NCBI RefSeq assembly: GCF_036346295.1
Contig: NZ_CP107820.1
Location: 62,001-126,000, forward strand
Direction of reading: 5' to 3'
Origin: Streptomyces sp. NBC_00536
Lineage (GTDB): Bacteria; Actinomycetota; Actinomycetes; Streptomycetales; Streptomycetaceae
DNA length: 64,000 nucleotides
Part shown: in pieces, positions 31,656-41,134 of the stretch
Layout: each line of letters begins with the position of its first letter
Numbering within the stretch: position 1 is the stretch's first letter
The notes under the pieces: generated by a model
What the model saw: only the letters and a program-made list of their open reading frames with translations
The model's database searches: none
Told to the model about the DNA's origin: nothing
Made by a program: the position numbers and the translations under genes

Positions 31656-33647
31656 ATGGCGGGGGCGGGCATGGGCAGGCGCATGGGCAGGCGGCGGTTT
31701 CTGACGGCCGCGGGGACAGTCGGGGTCAAGGCGCTCACCGGGACCGCGGTCGCGGGCAGCGCGGCGGGGCTCGACCGGGTCAGCGCGGCCGGGTACGTCG
31801 ACGTACAGCTGCTGAACATCACCGATCTGCACGGGTACCTGAGCGCGCCCCCGGCCCGGGACGCGGTGATCGCGGGGGCGGACGGGGCGACGTACACCGT
31901 CGGCGGGGTCGCCTACATGGCCACGCATCTGCAGCGGCTGCGGGCCGGGTGGGCGAACTCCTTCTTCTTCGCTCCGGGCGATCTGTTCTCGGGGTGGGAG
32001 TTCCCCGCCTTCAGCCTGTCGGACGAGCCGACGATCGAGGCGCTGAACCGGCTGGGGCTGAACTTCGCGACCGCCGGGAACCACGAGTTCGACCGGACGC
32101 CCGGCTTCCTGGTGGAGCACATGCAGCGCGGCGCGGGCGCCGGGGTCGAGGGGGCGGGGATCACCCACTCCTTCCCGGACTCGGCGGGACGGCCCTTCCA
32201 CGGCGCGGACTTCCGTTACTACAGCGCGAACGTGACGGCCACGGGCCAGGACGGTACGGGCGGTACGGGCGGTACGGAGGCGCCCGTACTGCCCCCGTAC
32301 CACGTCGAGTGGGTGAGCGCGCCGGGCGGGCGGCGGCTGCCGATCGGGTTCATCCACCTGACCGCGCTGGGCACGGAAGGGTTCCCGAACTCCTTCCAGC
32401 CCGGCCTGCGGACGGCGGACGAGGTGGCCACCGCCGACCGGTGCGCGGCGCTGCTGAAGGCGCAGGGCGTCAACGCCATCGTGCTGAGCATGCACGACGG
32501 GGCGGTGGCCGGGGACGCCTTCGACTCGGGGACCGCGCCGAGCGGTCCGGCGTACGAGCTGGCGCTGCGGGTGTCGGCGGACATCGACGCGATCGTGACC
32601 GGGCACTGGCACCGGGCCTTCACCATGATGCTGCCGGACCCGGCCGGACGGCCGCGGCCGTTTGTGGAGGCGGGCTGTCACGGGCAGATCGTCAACGAGA
32701 TCACGCTGCGGCTCGATCCGGACACGGGCGCGGTGGTCCGCGAGCTGACCACCTCGACCAATCACCCCAACACCCGTGACGTGCCCGCCGATCCGGGGCT
32801 GCGGGAGGTGGTGGACCACTGGGAGGGGTACGCGCGCCAGCGGGCCGGCCTGACCATCGGGCGCCAGCGGGCCCCCTTCCAGCGGCGGCTCTCGGCGGCC
32901 GGGGAGAGCACGATGGGGAACCTGGTGGCCGACTGGGCGCTGTGGGCGGCCGGGCAGGCGCCGGACCCCTTCGACACCAGCCCCAGGCCCGTGCCCGCCC
33001 CTGCTCCCGCCGACCTGGCGCTGATCGCGCTCGCGCCGCGGCTGGGCCGCAGCGTGATCAACACGGACCTGGTGGCGGCGCCCGGAGAGGACATCGTCAC
33101 CTTCGAACGGGCCTGGCGGGCGGTGGGGTACGGGAACCCCCTCGTCACGGCCTCGGTCAGCGGGGCGCAGCTGCACGACGCGCTGGAGCAGCAGTGGGCG
33201 CCGGACGCGCGGGGCGCCCTGACCTACGCGCCGCTCGCGGTGTCGGCGAACGTCCGCTACTCCTTCGACCCGGACCGCCCCGCCGGGGACCGGGTCGCGC
33301 CCGCGGACGTCCTGATCGGCGGCGCGGCGCTGCGGCCGGAGGCGGTGTACCGGGTGGTGACCACGTCGTACACGCTGACCGGGCAGGACGGCTACCCGGC
33401 GCTGGGCGGATTCCGCGAACCGGTGCGGCACCGGCGGGACATGGAGAGCTTCACCGCGTACGTCGCCTCGCTCGGCACCCTGGAAGCCGCACCGACGGGC
33501 CGGGTGACCGCGAAGGGCGGGGCCTCGGTCCTGCCGGGCCGGGCGGGCCGGCTGATGCCGCTCGACGCACCGGTGACGGAGCTGCCGACGCCCGTCGCGG
33601 CGGCGGAGGAAGCCGCCCGCGACACGGGCCGACGGCCGGTCTGCTGA
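31656..33647 (+). CDS. Tat-exported 5'-nucleotidase/metallophosphatase
   Basis: A 663-residue exported enzyme. The twin-arginine signal is MGRRRFLTAAGTVGVKALTG. The calcineurin-like phosphoesterase domain has LLNITDLHGYL, SFFFAPGDLFSG, GNHEFDRTPGF (about 141) and DAIVTGHWHRAF (about 313), which bind the metal pair. The C-terminal 5'-nucleotidase domain follows (STMGNLVADWAL and the YRVVTTSYTLTGQDGYPAL end). It should release phosphate from extracellular nucleotides or sugar nucleotides. ATG 31656 follows GGGGAGG. The stop lies at the start of a four-copy 15-bp tandem repeat. Confidence 0.9.
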   Translation: MAGAGMGRRMGRRRFLTAAGTVGVKALTGTAVAGSAAGLDRVSAAGYVDVQLLNITDLHGYLSAPPARDAVIAGADGATYTVGGVAYMATHLQRLRAGWANSFFFAPGDLFSGWEFPAFSLSDEPTIEALNRLGLNFATAGNHEFDRTPGFLVEHMQRGAGAGVEGAGITHSFPDSAGRPFHGADFRYYSANVTATGQDGTGGTGGTEAPVLPPYHVEWVSAPGGRRLPIGFIHLTALGTEGFPNSFQPGLRTADEVATADRCAALLKAQGVNAIVLSMHDGAVAGDAFDSGTAPSGPAYELALRVSADIDAIVTGHWHRAFTMMLPDPAGRPRPFVEAGCHGQIVNEITLRLDPDTGAVVRELTTSTNHPNTRDVPADPGLREVVDHWEGYARQRAGLTIGRQRAPFQRRLSAAGESTMGNLVADWALWAAGQAPDPFDTSPRPVPAPAPADLALIALAPRLGRSVINTDLVAAPGEDIVTFERAWRAVGYGNPLVTASVSGAQLHDALEQQWAPDARGALTYAPLAVSANVRYSFDPDRPAGDRVAPADVLIGGAALRPEAVYRVVTTSYTLTGQDGYPALGGFREPVRHRRDMESFTAYVASLGTLEAAPTGRVTAKGGASVLPGRAGRLMPLDAPVTELPTPVAAAEEAARDTGRRPVC

Positions 33648-33697
33648 GGGCCGGTCTACTGAGGGCGGGTCTGCCGAGGGCCGGTCCGCTGAGGGCG
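33638..33697. repeat. 15-bp tandem repeat, four copies, over a stop codon
   Basis: Units of GGTCTGCTGAGGGCC type run from 33638 to 33697 (33638, 33653, 33668, 33683) with a few substitutions. The first holds the stop codon of the 5'-nucleotidase, and the array fills the gap to the convergent MarR gene. Confidence 0.85.
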
Positions 33698-33701
33698 GAG
33701 G

Positions 33702-34100
33702 TCAGTTCCGGGACAGGTGGCGGGCGAGCACGTCGAGGGCGTCGGCGACCTCCCTGAGCTGCTCGGGGGCAGGGTTCCCGAGAGCCGCGGCGAGGGCGTC
33801 CTCGATGGTGGTGGACCGGACCTCGGCCACCCGGCCAGACACCTCGGGGGCCTGACGGACCAGCAGGCGGCGCCGGTCATCGGGGTCGGGGGCGGTGATG
33901 ACGGCGCCCGCTTCCTTGAGCCGGGCGACGGCGGTGGAGACCTGACTCTGCGGCAGCCCGGTGCGGGCGGCGATCTCCCCCACGGCGCTGTCGGGGTGCG
34001 CGGACACGTCGCTGGCCACGATGAGGACGGACCGGACGCTGCCGCCGTGGCGCAGCTCTCCCCCCTCGGGCTGGGGCATGGCCCCTTCGCCGATCTTCAT
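33702..34100 (-). CDS. MarR-family regulator, N-terminus probably truncated
   Basis: A 132-residue protein with the MarR winged helix: VSAHPDSAVGEIAARTGLPQSQVSTAVARLKEAGAV and the wing DPDDRRRLLV. The C-terminal helices end DALDVLARHLSRN. It starts at ATG 34100, only about 10 bp from where a truncated MFS gene on the other strand begins, so there is no room for a normal promoter. The frame stays open upstream for RDLGRTL, which looks like part of the original N-terminus. I infer that its 5' end and promoter were deleted together with the 5' end of the divergent transporter gene. Confidence 0.6.
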   Translation of the reverse strand: MKIGEGAMPQPEGGELRHGGSVRSVLIVASDVSAHPDSAVGEIAARTGLPQSQVSTAVARLKEAGAVITAPDPDDRRRLLVRQAPEVSGRVAEVRSTTIEDALAAALGNPAPEQLREVADALDVLARHLSRN

Positions 34101-34109
34101 GAGGGTGCG

Positions 34110-35198
34110 GCCCAGATCGCGATCCCGGACATGATGAGCGGCCTCGGCGCCACGCTCGACCAGACGCTCTGGGTGGTCAGCGGCTACGCCCTGACCCTCT
34201 CGGCCCTGATCATCACGGCGAGCCGGCTCGGCGACCTGCACGGTCCACGGACCCTGTTCGCCGCGGGACTCACGGTGTTCACCCTGGCCGGCATCGGCTG
34301 GCGCTGGATCTTCCTCGTGAACGTGCCGATCGGCATCGCGGCGCTCGCCCTGACGTTCCTGGTGGTCCCGGACATCCGGACCTCCCGCGCCCACCGCTTC
34401 GACCTGACCGGTGTCCTGCTCTCCGGCGCCGCCCTGTTCTGCCTGGCCTTCGGTCTCCAGGAGGGGCAGAACCACCACTGGGGGGCCGGGATATGGGTGC
34501 TGCTGGCCGCCGGGGCGACCCTGGCCGCCGGGTTCCTGTTCCACCAGAGCCGCCGTCAGGACCGCGAGCCGCTGATCCCCTTCGCCCTCTTCCGGGACCG
34601 CAACTTCACCGCGATGACGGCGCTGGTCGGCCTGATCTCGGTCGCCATGCTGGGGCTGGTGCTGCCGTTCAACCTCTACCTCCAGTCCGTACTGGGGCTC
34701 AGCGCCATCAAGGCGGGCCTGGTCCTCGCCCCCTCCTCGCTGGTGTCGATGACGGTGGGGCCCTTCGCAGGGCGGCTTGCCGACCGGATCGGCGGCAAGT
34801 ACGTCCTGCTCGCCGGGGTCGCCTGCTACGGCGCGGGCATCGTCGCCATCGCCCCGATGTCCACGGAGGCCATGCGCCACGTGCCACCGCACCTGGCCGG
34901 CGCCGCCTCCGGGGTCAACAACACGGTCCGGCAGATCGGTTCGGTGGTGGGCGCGGCCGCGGTCGGCGCGCTGCTCCAGGGCCGCCTCGCCGCGGAGCTG
35001 GCCACCGGCAAGACCTACGCGGTCGCCTTCACCGCCACCCTGCACACCACCGCGATCCTGCCGATCGCCGTCCTGATCGCCGGAGCGGCCGTCTGCCTCA
35101 TGCTCCGCGACCGGGTCACGGCCCCGGCCGCACCGGCCGCCGAGGCCGCCCCCGTTGGGGGTGCTCGGACCGGCCAACCCGCCGCACTCTCACGGTAA
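34110..35198 (+). pseudogene. Remnant of a DHA2-type MFS drug transporter
   Basis: The frame encodes a 14-TM-type MFS efflux protein but begins inside the first membrane segment (IAIPDMMSGLGATLDQTLWVVSGY) without a start codon. A second lesion joins LFAAGLTVFTLA directly to GWRWIFLVNVPIG, losing about 60-70 residues (segments 3-5, including the usual antiporter motif). From there to the C-terminus (LRDRVTAPAAP) it looks intact. With no start, no promoter and missing helices it cannot make a working transporter. The junction lies against the MarR gene at 33702-34100, the usual divergent partner of such transporters. Confidence 0.75.
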
Positions 35199-35282
35199 TC
35201 CTAAGATATGGCCTGTTTGTCTTGATTGAGTAATCTTGGGCGTTTTGCTAGAAATTGCTCGGTCTGCGGGCCAGAGTGTGGA

Positions 35283-35303
35283 TTCCCGGCAGCAAGCCGG
35301 GAA
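35283..35303 (+). promoter_or_regulatory. Leader hairpin of the lamin-tail protein gene
   Basis: TTCCCGGC-AGCAA-GCCGGGAA forms an 8-bp stem 28 bp upstream of the ATG at 35331, in an AT-richer leader (35200-35280) that probably carries the promoter. It may stabilise the mRNA or end a short upstream transcript. It does not match a riboswitch class I know. Confidence 0.4.
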
Positions 35304-35330
35304 CCCGCACGTTCTTGAGGTGACATCTCC

Positions 35331-35810
35331 ATGTCTGCTTCGCGCACCACTCGTCGCGTCTTCGCCACCGTCGTGGCCTCCGTCGCCGTCCTCGGCACCG
35401 CCGCCCTCCCGGCCGCGGCCTCCACCGGTGGCCACGACCACGGTCACGGTACGGGCAAGCACTCCACCGTCATGATCGGCCAGGTGCAGCACGAAAGCCC
35501 CGGCCGCGACGACCGCACCAACCGCAGCCTCAACGGCGAGTGGGTCGAGGTGAAGAACACCGGCAAGAAGCCGGTCAACCTGCGCGGTTACACGCTCACC
35601 GACAAGCAGGGCAACACCTACCGCTTCCACGGCATGACCCTCGCCGGTCACTCCAGCGTCAAGGTGCACACCGGCAGGGGCAAGAACACCGCCCACGACG
35701 TGTACCAGAACCGGACCCACCACGTCTGGGACAAGCGCGACTCGGCCACCCTGCGCAACGACCACAACCGCATTCTCGACAGCAAGTCCTGGGGCAAGAA
35801 GGGCCGTTAG
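35331..35810 (+). CDS. Secreted lamin-tail-domain (LTD) protein
   Basis: A 159-residue exported protein. The signal peptide is MSASRTTRRVFATVVASVAVLGTAALPAAAS. A short His-rich segment (GGHDHGHGTGKH) follows, then a lamin-tail domain with NGEWVEVKNTGKKPVNLRGYTLTD and HHVWDKRDSATLRNDHNRILDS. LTD domains in bacteria are Ig-like modules often found in secreted nucleases or surface proteins; here it is alone, so a binding role is more likely than catalysis. The His-rich segment could bind metal. Transcription probably ends at the very strong hairpin 35833-35884. Confidence 0.88.
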   Translation: MSASRTTRRVFATVVASVAVLGTAALPAAASTGGHDHGHGTGKHSTVMIGQVQHESPGRDDRTNRSLNGEWVEVKNTGKKPVNLRGYTLTDKQGNTYRFHGMTLAGHSSVKVHTGRGKNTAHDVYQNRTHHVWDKRDSATLRNDHNRILDSKSWGKKGR

Positions 35811-35832
35811 TCCCGCCAGTCCAGCCGCAGTC

Positions 35833-35884
35833 CACCACGCGCCGGGCCCCCGCCCCTTCAGGGACGGGGGCCCGGCGCGTGGTG
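35833..35884 (+). terminator. Very strong hairpin terminator
   Basis: A perfect 20-bp GC-rich stem (35833-35852 with 35865-35884) closes a 12-base loop 23 bp after the stop of the lamin-tail gene. There is no T-run, as is common in Streptomyces. Confidence 0.85.
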
Positions 35885-35997
35885 CTGCATCCGCCGGGCG
35901 TCAAGCCGCGCGATGCCCTCCCTTTATCTCGGCCGTACATCCTGAGGACGCCGCGCCGCCGATCCCCGGGCGCGCCCCCTTCCTCCGGAGGTTCCTG

Positions 35998-36483
35998 ATG
36001 CCCCGTCGCCTCACCGCCATGCTCGTCCCGGCCGTCACCGCCGTCACCGCGCTCGTCGCCCTCGCGGGGCCCGCGTCCGCGGCCCCGGCCGACAAGCCGC
36101 AGGTGCTGAGCAGTTGGACGCAGACCAGCGCGGCGAGCTACAACGCGTGGCTGTCGGCCCGCGGGAACCAGGGCGCCTGGGCGGCGTACGGCTTCGACTG
36201 GTCGACCGACTACTGCTCCTCCTCCCCCGACAACCCGTTCGGATTCCCCTTCGCGACGTCCTGCGCGCACCACGACTTCGGCTACCGCAACTACAAGGCG
36301 GCCGGCACCTTCGCCGCGAACAAGTCCCGGCTCGACGACATGCTGTACGCCGACCTCAAGCGGGTCTGCTCCGCCTACTCGGGCGTGAAGAAGGCCTCCT
36401 GCGACTCCACCGCCTGGACCTACTACCAGGCGGTCAAGGCCTTCGGGAACTCCCCGGCGGTCGACGGCGGCGCCGCGGCCTGA
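35998..36483 (+). CDS. Secreted prokaryotic phospholipase A2
   Basis: A 161-residue exported enzyme that hydrolyses the sn-2 ester of phospholipids with Ca2+. The signal peptide is MPRRLTAMLVPAVTAVTALVALAGPASA. The mature part has SARGNQGAWAAYGFDWSTDYC for calcium binding and the catalytic CAHHDFGYRNY (His-Asp pair), as in the S. violaceoruber enzyme. Four Cys fit two disulfides. Length agrees with the family. ATG 35998 follows GGAGG. It is a single gene between a strong terminator and a lipoprotein gene. Confidence 0.93.
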   Translation: MPRRLTAMLVPAVTAVTALVALAGPASAAPADKPQVLSSWTQTSAASYNAWLSARGNQGAWAAYGFDWSTDYCSSSPDNPFGFPFATSCAHHDFGYRNYKAAGTFAANKSRLDDMLYADLKRVCSAYSGVKKASCDSTAWTYYQAVKAFGNSPAVDGGAAA

Positions 36484-36576
36484 CAGCCCACCGCCTGACG
36501 CCCCGGAACCGGCGGACCGGTCGGCACGTCCCTACCGTGCCGACCACCGCCGTGCTCCGAAGGGGGACCGAGGACG

Positions 36577-37224
36577 ATGCGCCGTACCGTCGCCACCACC
36601 ACGATCACCGCGACCGCCGCCGTGCTGCTCGCCGGATGCGGGACCGCGCCCGGCCGCGGGGGCGGGCCCGCCGCCATCGCGCCGGTCGCCAGCGCGAACG
36701 CGCCCTGTCCCGTATCCCGCAACGAGCCCGGCGCCGGGCAGGCCCCGCCGACCACGATCGACGGCACGCCCGCCAACACCCCCGAAGGGACGCGCCTTTC
36801 GCAGGCCATCGGGGAACAGGGCCGCGGCGCCTTCGCCGACGTCTACTCCACCCAGGTCACCGACTCACCGCCGGGCCGGGTGGCGCTCTGCGTCACCGAC
36901 CTGGCCCGGGGCCGTCTCCTGGTCCTGGCCGCCCACCGGGCGGACCCGGGCGCCGATCCGGCCCGCGCCGACCTCTACCTCGCCCGCTTCACGCACAAGG
37001 ACCTGGTGGCCGCGGCGGGGCGGATCGTCCGACTGCGCGACGCGCTGCCGGTCTACGCCGCCTACCCGAGCGGCGACGCGAACGGCGTCTACGTGCTCAC
37101 GAGTGCCGAGGGCGTCGCCTCCGCGGAGTTCAAGTCCCGGCTGGAGCGCGCCGCGGGCGAAGGCATCTCCGTCACCCTGACCGAGGGCGCCCCCACGAGT
37201 GCGACGACGCCGTCCCCGCGGTAG
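36577..37224 (+). CDS. Lipoprotein of unknown function
   Basis: A 215-residue protein with a lipoprotein signal ending in the lipobox LLAGC (Cys21), so it should be anchored outside the membrane. The mature part begins with a Gly/Pro-rich linker, then a mixed alpha/beta domain (GAFADVYSTQVTDSPPGRVALCVTD, ARADLYLARFTHKDLVAAAGRI, GDANGVYVLTSAEG). I do not recognise the family. A 12-bp tandem repeat (37237-37280) follows the stop. It is 93 bp downstream of the phospholipase gene and may be co-transcribed. Confidence 0.7.
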   Translation: MRRTVATTTITATAAVLLAGCGTAPGRGGGPAAIAPVASANAPCPVSRNEPGAGQAPPTTIDGTPANTPEGTRLSQAIGEQGRGAFADVYSTQVTDSPPGRVALCVTDLARGRLLVLAAHRADPGADPARADLYLARFTHKDLVAAAGRIVRLRDALPVYAAYPSGDANGVYVLTSAEGVASAEFKSRLERAAGEGISVTLTEGAPTSATTPSPR

Positions 37225-37236
37225 CACGGGACGAAA

Positions 37237-37280
37237 CGCTTGAGGAACCGCTTGAGGAACCGCTTGAGAAGCGCTTGAGG
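37237..37280. repeat. 12-bp tandem repeat after the lipoprotein gene
   Basis: CGCTTGAGGAAC occurs at 37237-37248 and 37249-37260, with degraded copies up to 37280. It lies 13 bp after the lipoprotein stop. Confidence 0.75.
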
Positions 37281-37403
37281 AGCGGTCGAGGCGGGGACGG
37301 TGGCCGCTGGAGCCGACCGCTCCCCCGGGGGCCCGCACCCGTATGATCGCCCTGACTTGACGATCTGATGACCTGTCGATGACCACGAGCAGGGGGAAAT
37401 CAC

Positions 37404-37904
37404 GTGGAGACCGCCCGTCTGGCCTCGCTCATCGCCGCCACCGTCACCATGGGACTGGTCAGCGGGCTGTTCTACGCCTTCGCCGTCGCGGTGATGCCGG
37501 GGCTCAAGCGCTCCGACGACCGCACGCTCATCACGGTCATGCAGCGGATCAACGTGGCCATCCTCAACGGATGGTTCGTCCTCGGCTACATCGGCGCCTT
37601 CCTCTTCACCGCGCTGGCCCTGGGCCTGCACCTGACCTCCGACGGGCACGACCTGCTGGTCCCGCTGGGCGGGGCGCTGACCTGCTACATCCTGTCGATG
37701 GGCGTGACGAACCGAGTGAACATCCCGCTGAACAACGCGCTGGAGAAGGCGGGCCCGGTCGAGCGGATCGCGGACCCGGGCGCCGTGCGCCGTGCCTTCG
37801 AGGGGCCCTGGGTGCGCGCCAACGTATGGCGGACGCTGCTGTGCACGGCGGCGCTGGGGTTCCTGGCGTGGGCGCTGGTGCTGCACGGAACCGCCACCGC
37901 CTGA
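37404..37904 (+). CDS. DUF1772 membrane protein, copy 1
   Basis: A 166-residue four-helix membrane protein of the DUF1772 (anthrone-oxygenase-like) family: LVSGLFYAFAVAVMPGLKRSDDRTLITVMQRIN at the N-terminus, the conserved VNIPLNNALEKAG loop, and a WVRANVWRTLLCTAALGFLAWAL last helix. A few relatives are linked to anthrone oxidation in aromatic polyketide pathways; most are uncharacterised. GTG 37404 follows AGGGGGAAA. It lies tail to tail with a paralogue, 45 bp apart. Confidence 0.85.
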   Translation: METARLASLIAATVTMGLVSGLFYAFAVAVMPGLKRSDDRTLITVMQRINVAILNGWFVLGYIGAFLFTALALGLHLTSDGHDLLVPLGGALTCYILSMGVTNRVNIPLNNALEKAGPVERIADPGAVRRAFEGPWVRANVWRTLLCTAALGFLAWALVLHGTATA

Positions 37905-37949
37905 GGCAGAAGCTGCCGGCGATGGCGGTGGCGGTTCGGCGTACGGCGG

Positions 37950-38543
37950 TCAGCGGGTGGCGCGGCCGTACAGGAGCAGGGCACGGGAGAGAGCCGTGAG
38001 GGCGACCGTGCACAGCAGGGTGCGCACGATGTTGGTGGAGACCCAGGTGGTCTTGAACTTTTCGACGATCGAGAAGTCGGTCATCTTCAGGGCGTCGCCG
38101 GCGTCGGCCAGCTCGTTGTTCAGCGGGATGTTGACGCTGAAGGTGATCAGCAGGACGACGAAGTAGGCGACGGCCGCGGCGGCGACCCAGATCGCCACGT
38201 TGCGGCGGCCCTTGCGGAACTCGACGATCGCCGAGACGACCGCCGCCACCAGCGCGAGCATGAAGGCCATGCCGAAGACGGGGCTGCCGTCGATGACCGA
38301 GTTGAAGTTCTGCATCGCCGTGACGTAGGTCCGGTCGTCCGCCTTGGCCAGGCCCGGCATCACCGAGACGTCGAAGGCGAAGAACAGACCCGCCATCAGT
38401 CCGACGAGGACGGTCGAGACGAGGAGCAGGACGGTGGGGAACTTGCCGCGCTCGGCAGCCGCCACAGGTGCGGGCTGGCCCGCGTACGGCTGCTGCTGCG
38501 GCTGCTGGTACTGGTTCGGGCTACCGGCCGGATTGTGGGTCAT
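37950..38543 (-). CDS. DUF1772 membrane protein, copy 2
   Basis: A 197-residue paralogue of the previous gene, with an extra 35-residue Gln/Pro/Tyr-rich cytoplasmic N-terminus (NQYQQPQQQPYAGQP). It keeps LMAGLFFAFDVSVMPGLAKADDRTYVTAMQNFN, the VNIPLNNELADAG loop and TTWVSTNIVRTLLCTVAL. Four membrane helices are predicted. The ATG at 38543 is chosen because the conserved region and the polar head begin there. It converges with copy 1; inverted duplication is likely. Function is unknown. Confidence 0.85.
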   Translation of the reverse strand: MTHNPAGSPNQYQQPQQQPYAGQPAPVAAAERGKFPTVLLLVSTVLVGLMAGLFFAFDVSVMPGLAKADDRTYVTAMQNFNSVIDGSPVFGMAFMLALVAAVVSAIVEFRKGRRNVAIWVAAAAVAYFVVLLITFSVNIPLNNELADAGDALKMTDFSIVEKFKTTWVSTNIVRTLLCTVALTALSRALLLYGRATR

Positions 38544-38636
38544 GGGTGCGTCCTTTGGTGGTGGTCGGAGGTGCTGCCTGCCCTCGGCTCGGACATCCGA
38601 TCGTGGCATCCCCCGGGACCCCCGGCCATGGCGTTT

Positions 38637-38671
38637 CCACCGGCCCTCAAGCGTTCTTCGAGGGCCGGTGG
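38637..38671 (-). terminator. Hairpin terminator after ahcY
   Basis: CCACCGGCCCTC (38637-38648) and its exact complement (38660-38671) form a 12-bp stem with an 11-base loop, 25 bp past the ahcY stop. It ends the methyl-cycle unit before the DUF1772 gene that reads the same way. Confidence 0.8.
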
Positions 38672-38696
38672 CGTTTTCTGTTCGGCTGCGGCGGAA

Positions 38697-40121
<1,425 letters not shown>

Positions 40122-41120
40122 CTACTCCGTGATGGTGGTGGCTGGGGTGCCGGAAGGGAGGGCCTGGCGCGCGTCCAGGTCCAGGTCCAGGTTCTGATGG
40201 ATCTCTAGAGTCGCGGTGGACTTGTTGAGGGTGATGTAGTGCAGGCCGGGCGCCCCTTCGGCGAGCAGCCGCTCCGCCATCCGGGTGGCGTACTCGACGC
40301 CGATGCGGTGGCCGTCGCCGGGGCTGTCCTTGGCCGCTTCGAGGCGCCGGGCGAGGTCTGCGGGGAAGCGGGCGTCGCTCAGTTCGGAGAAGCGCTGGAT
40401 CTGCCGGAAGTCGGTCGCGGGCATGATCTCGGGGATGACCGGGGTCAGGCAGCCCACCGAGCACAGCCGGTCGCGCAGCCGCAGGTAGTCCTCGACGTGG
40501 AAGAACATCTGGGTGATGGCGTAGTCCGCGCCCGCCCGGCACTTGGCGGCGAAGTGCCGGATGTCCTCGTCCCAGGAGGGCGAGCGGGGGTGGCGCTCGG
40601 GGAACGCCGCCACGCCGACCGTGAAGTCCCCCAACTGCCGGATGAGCGATACCAGTTCATGGGCGTGGGTTAGTCCGTCGGGGTGCGCCGTCCAGTCCCC
40701 CTTGGGGTCGCCGGGCGGGTCGCCGCGCAGGGCCAGCACGTCACGGATGCCCGCGTCGGCGTACTGCCCGATGATGTGGCGCAGCTCGGCCACCGAGTGC
40801 CCGACGGCGGTGAGGTGGGCGACCGGGCGCAGCGTGGTCTCGGCGGCGATGCGCTTGGTGACCTCGACGGTCCGGTCCCGGGAGGAGCCGCCCGCGCCGT
40901 AGGTGACGGAGACGAAGGAGGGCGCGAAGGGCTCGATCCGGCGGATGGCGTTCCACAGGATGCGTTCCCCCGCGTCCGTCTTCGGCGGGAAGAACTCGAA
41001 GGAGAAGCTCTGCCGGCCCTGGGCCAGCAGTTCGCGGACGCCAAGCGTGGCCGGGGCGGACGTGCGGGGGCGTTCGGCGGGGGCGGTGAGGGCCGCTGTA
41101 GCGGTCAGGGTGGCCGGCAT
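40122..41120 (-). CDS. metF: Methylenetetrahydrofolate reductase
   Basis: A 332-residue flavoprotein reducing 5,10-methylenetetrahydrofolate to 5-methyltetrahydrofolate, the methyl donor of MetH. Signature blocks: [69 protein letters not shown] and [15 protein letters not shown]. It lies 14 bp after metH and 6 bp before ahcY, so it is part of one methyl-cycle transcript. The first 25 residues (Ala/Thr-rich) are outside the conserved fold. Confidence 0.96.
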   Translation of the reverse strand: MPATLTATAALTAPAERPRTSAPATLGVRELLAQGRQSFSFEFFPPKTDAGERILWNAIRRIEPFAPSFVSVTYGAGGSSRDRTVEVTKRIAAETTLRPVAHLTAVGHSVAELRHIIGQYADAGIRDVLALRGDPPGDPKGDWTAHPDGLTHAHELVSLIRQLGDFTVGVAAFPERHPRSPSWDEDIRHFAAKCRAGADYAITQMFFHVEDYLRLRDRLCSVGCLTPVIPEIMPATDFRQIQRFSELSDARFPADLARRLEAAKDSPGDGHRIGVEYATRMAERLLAEGAPGLHYITLNKSTATLEIHQNLDLDLDARQALPSGTPATTITE

Positions 41121-41134
41121 GTCTGTCTCCTTTC

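Noticed and set aside
31461..33431. A 656-codon minus-strand frame.
   Set aside because: It is the shadow of the Tat-exported 5'-nucleotidase on the plus strand, which has clear motifs and a ribosome site.
37920..37950. A possible small gene between the DUF1772 paralogues.
   Set aside because: The gap is only 45 bp and shows no start with a ribosome site.
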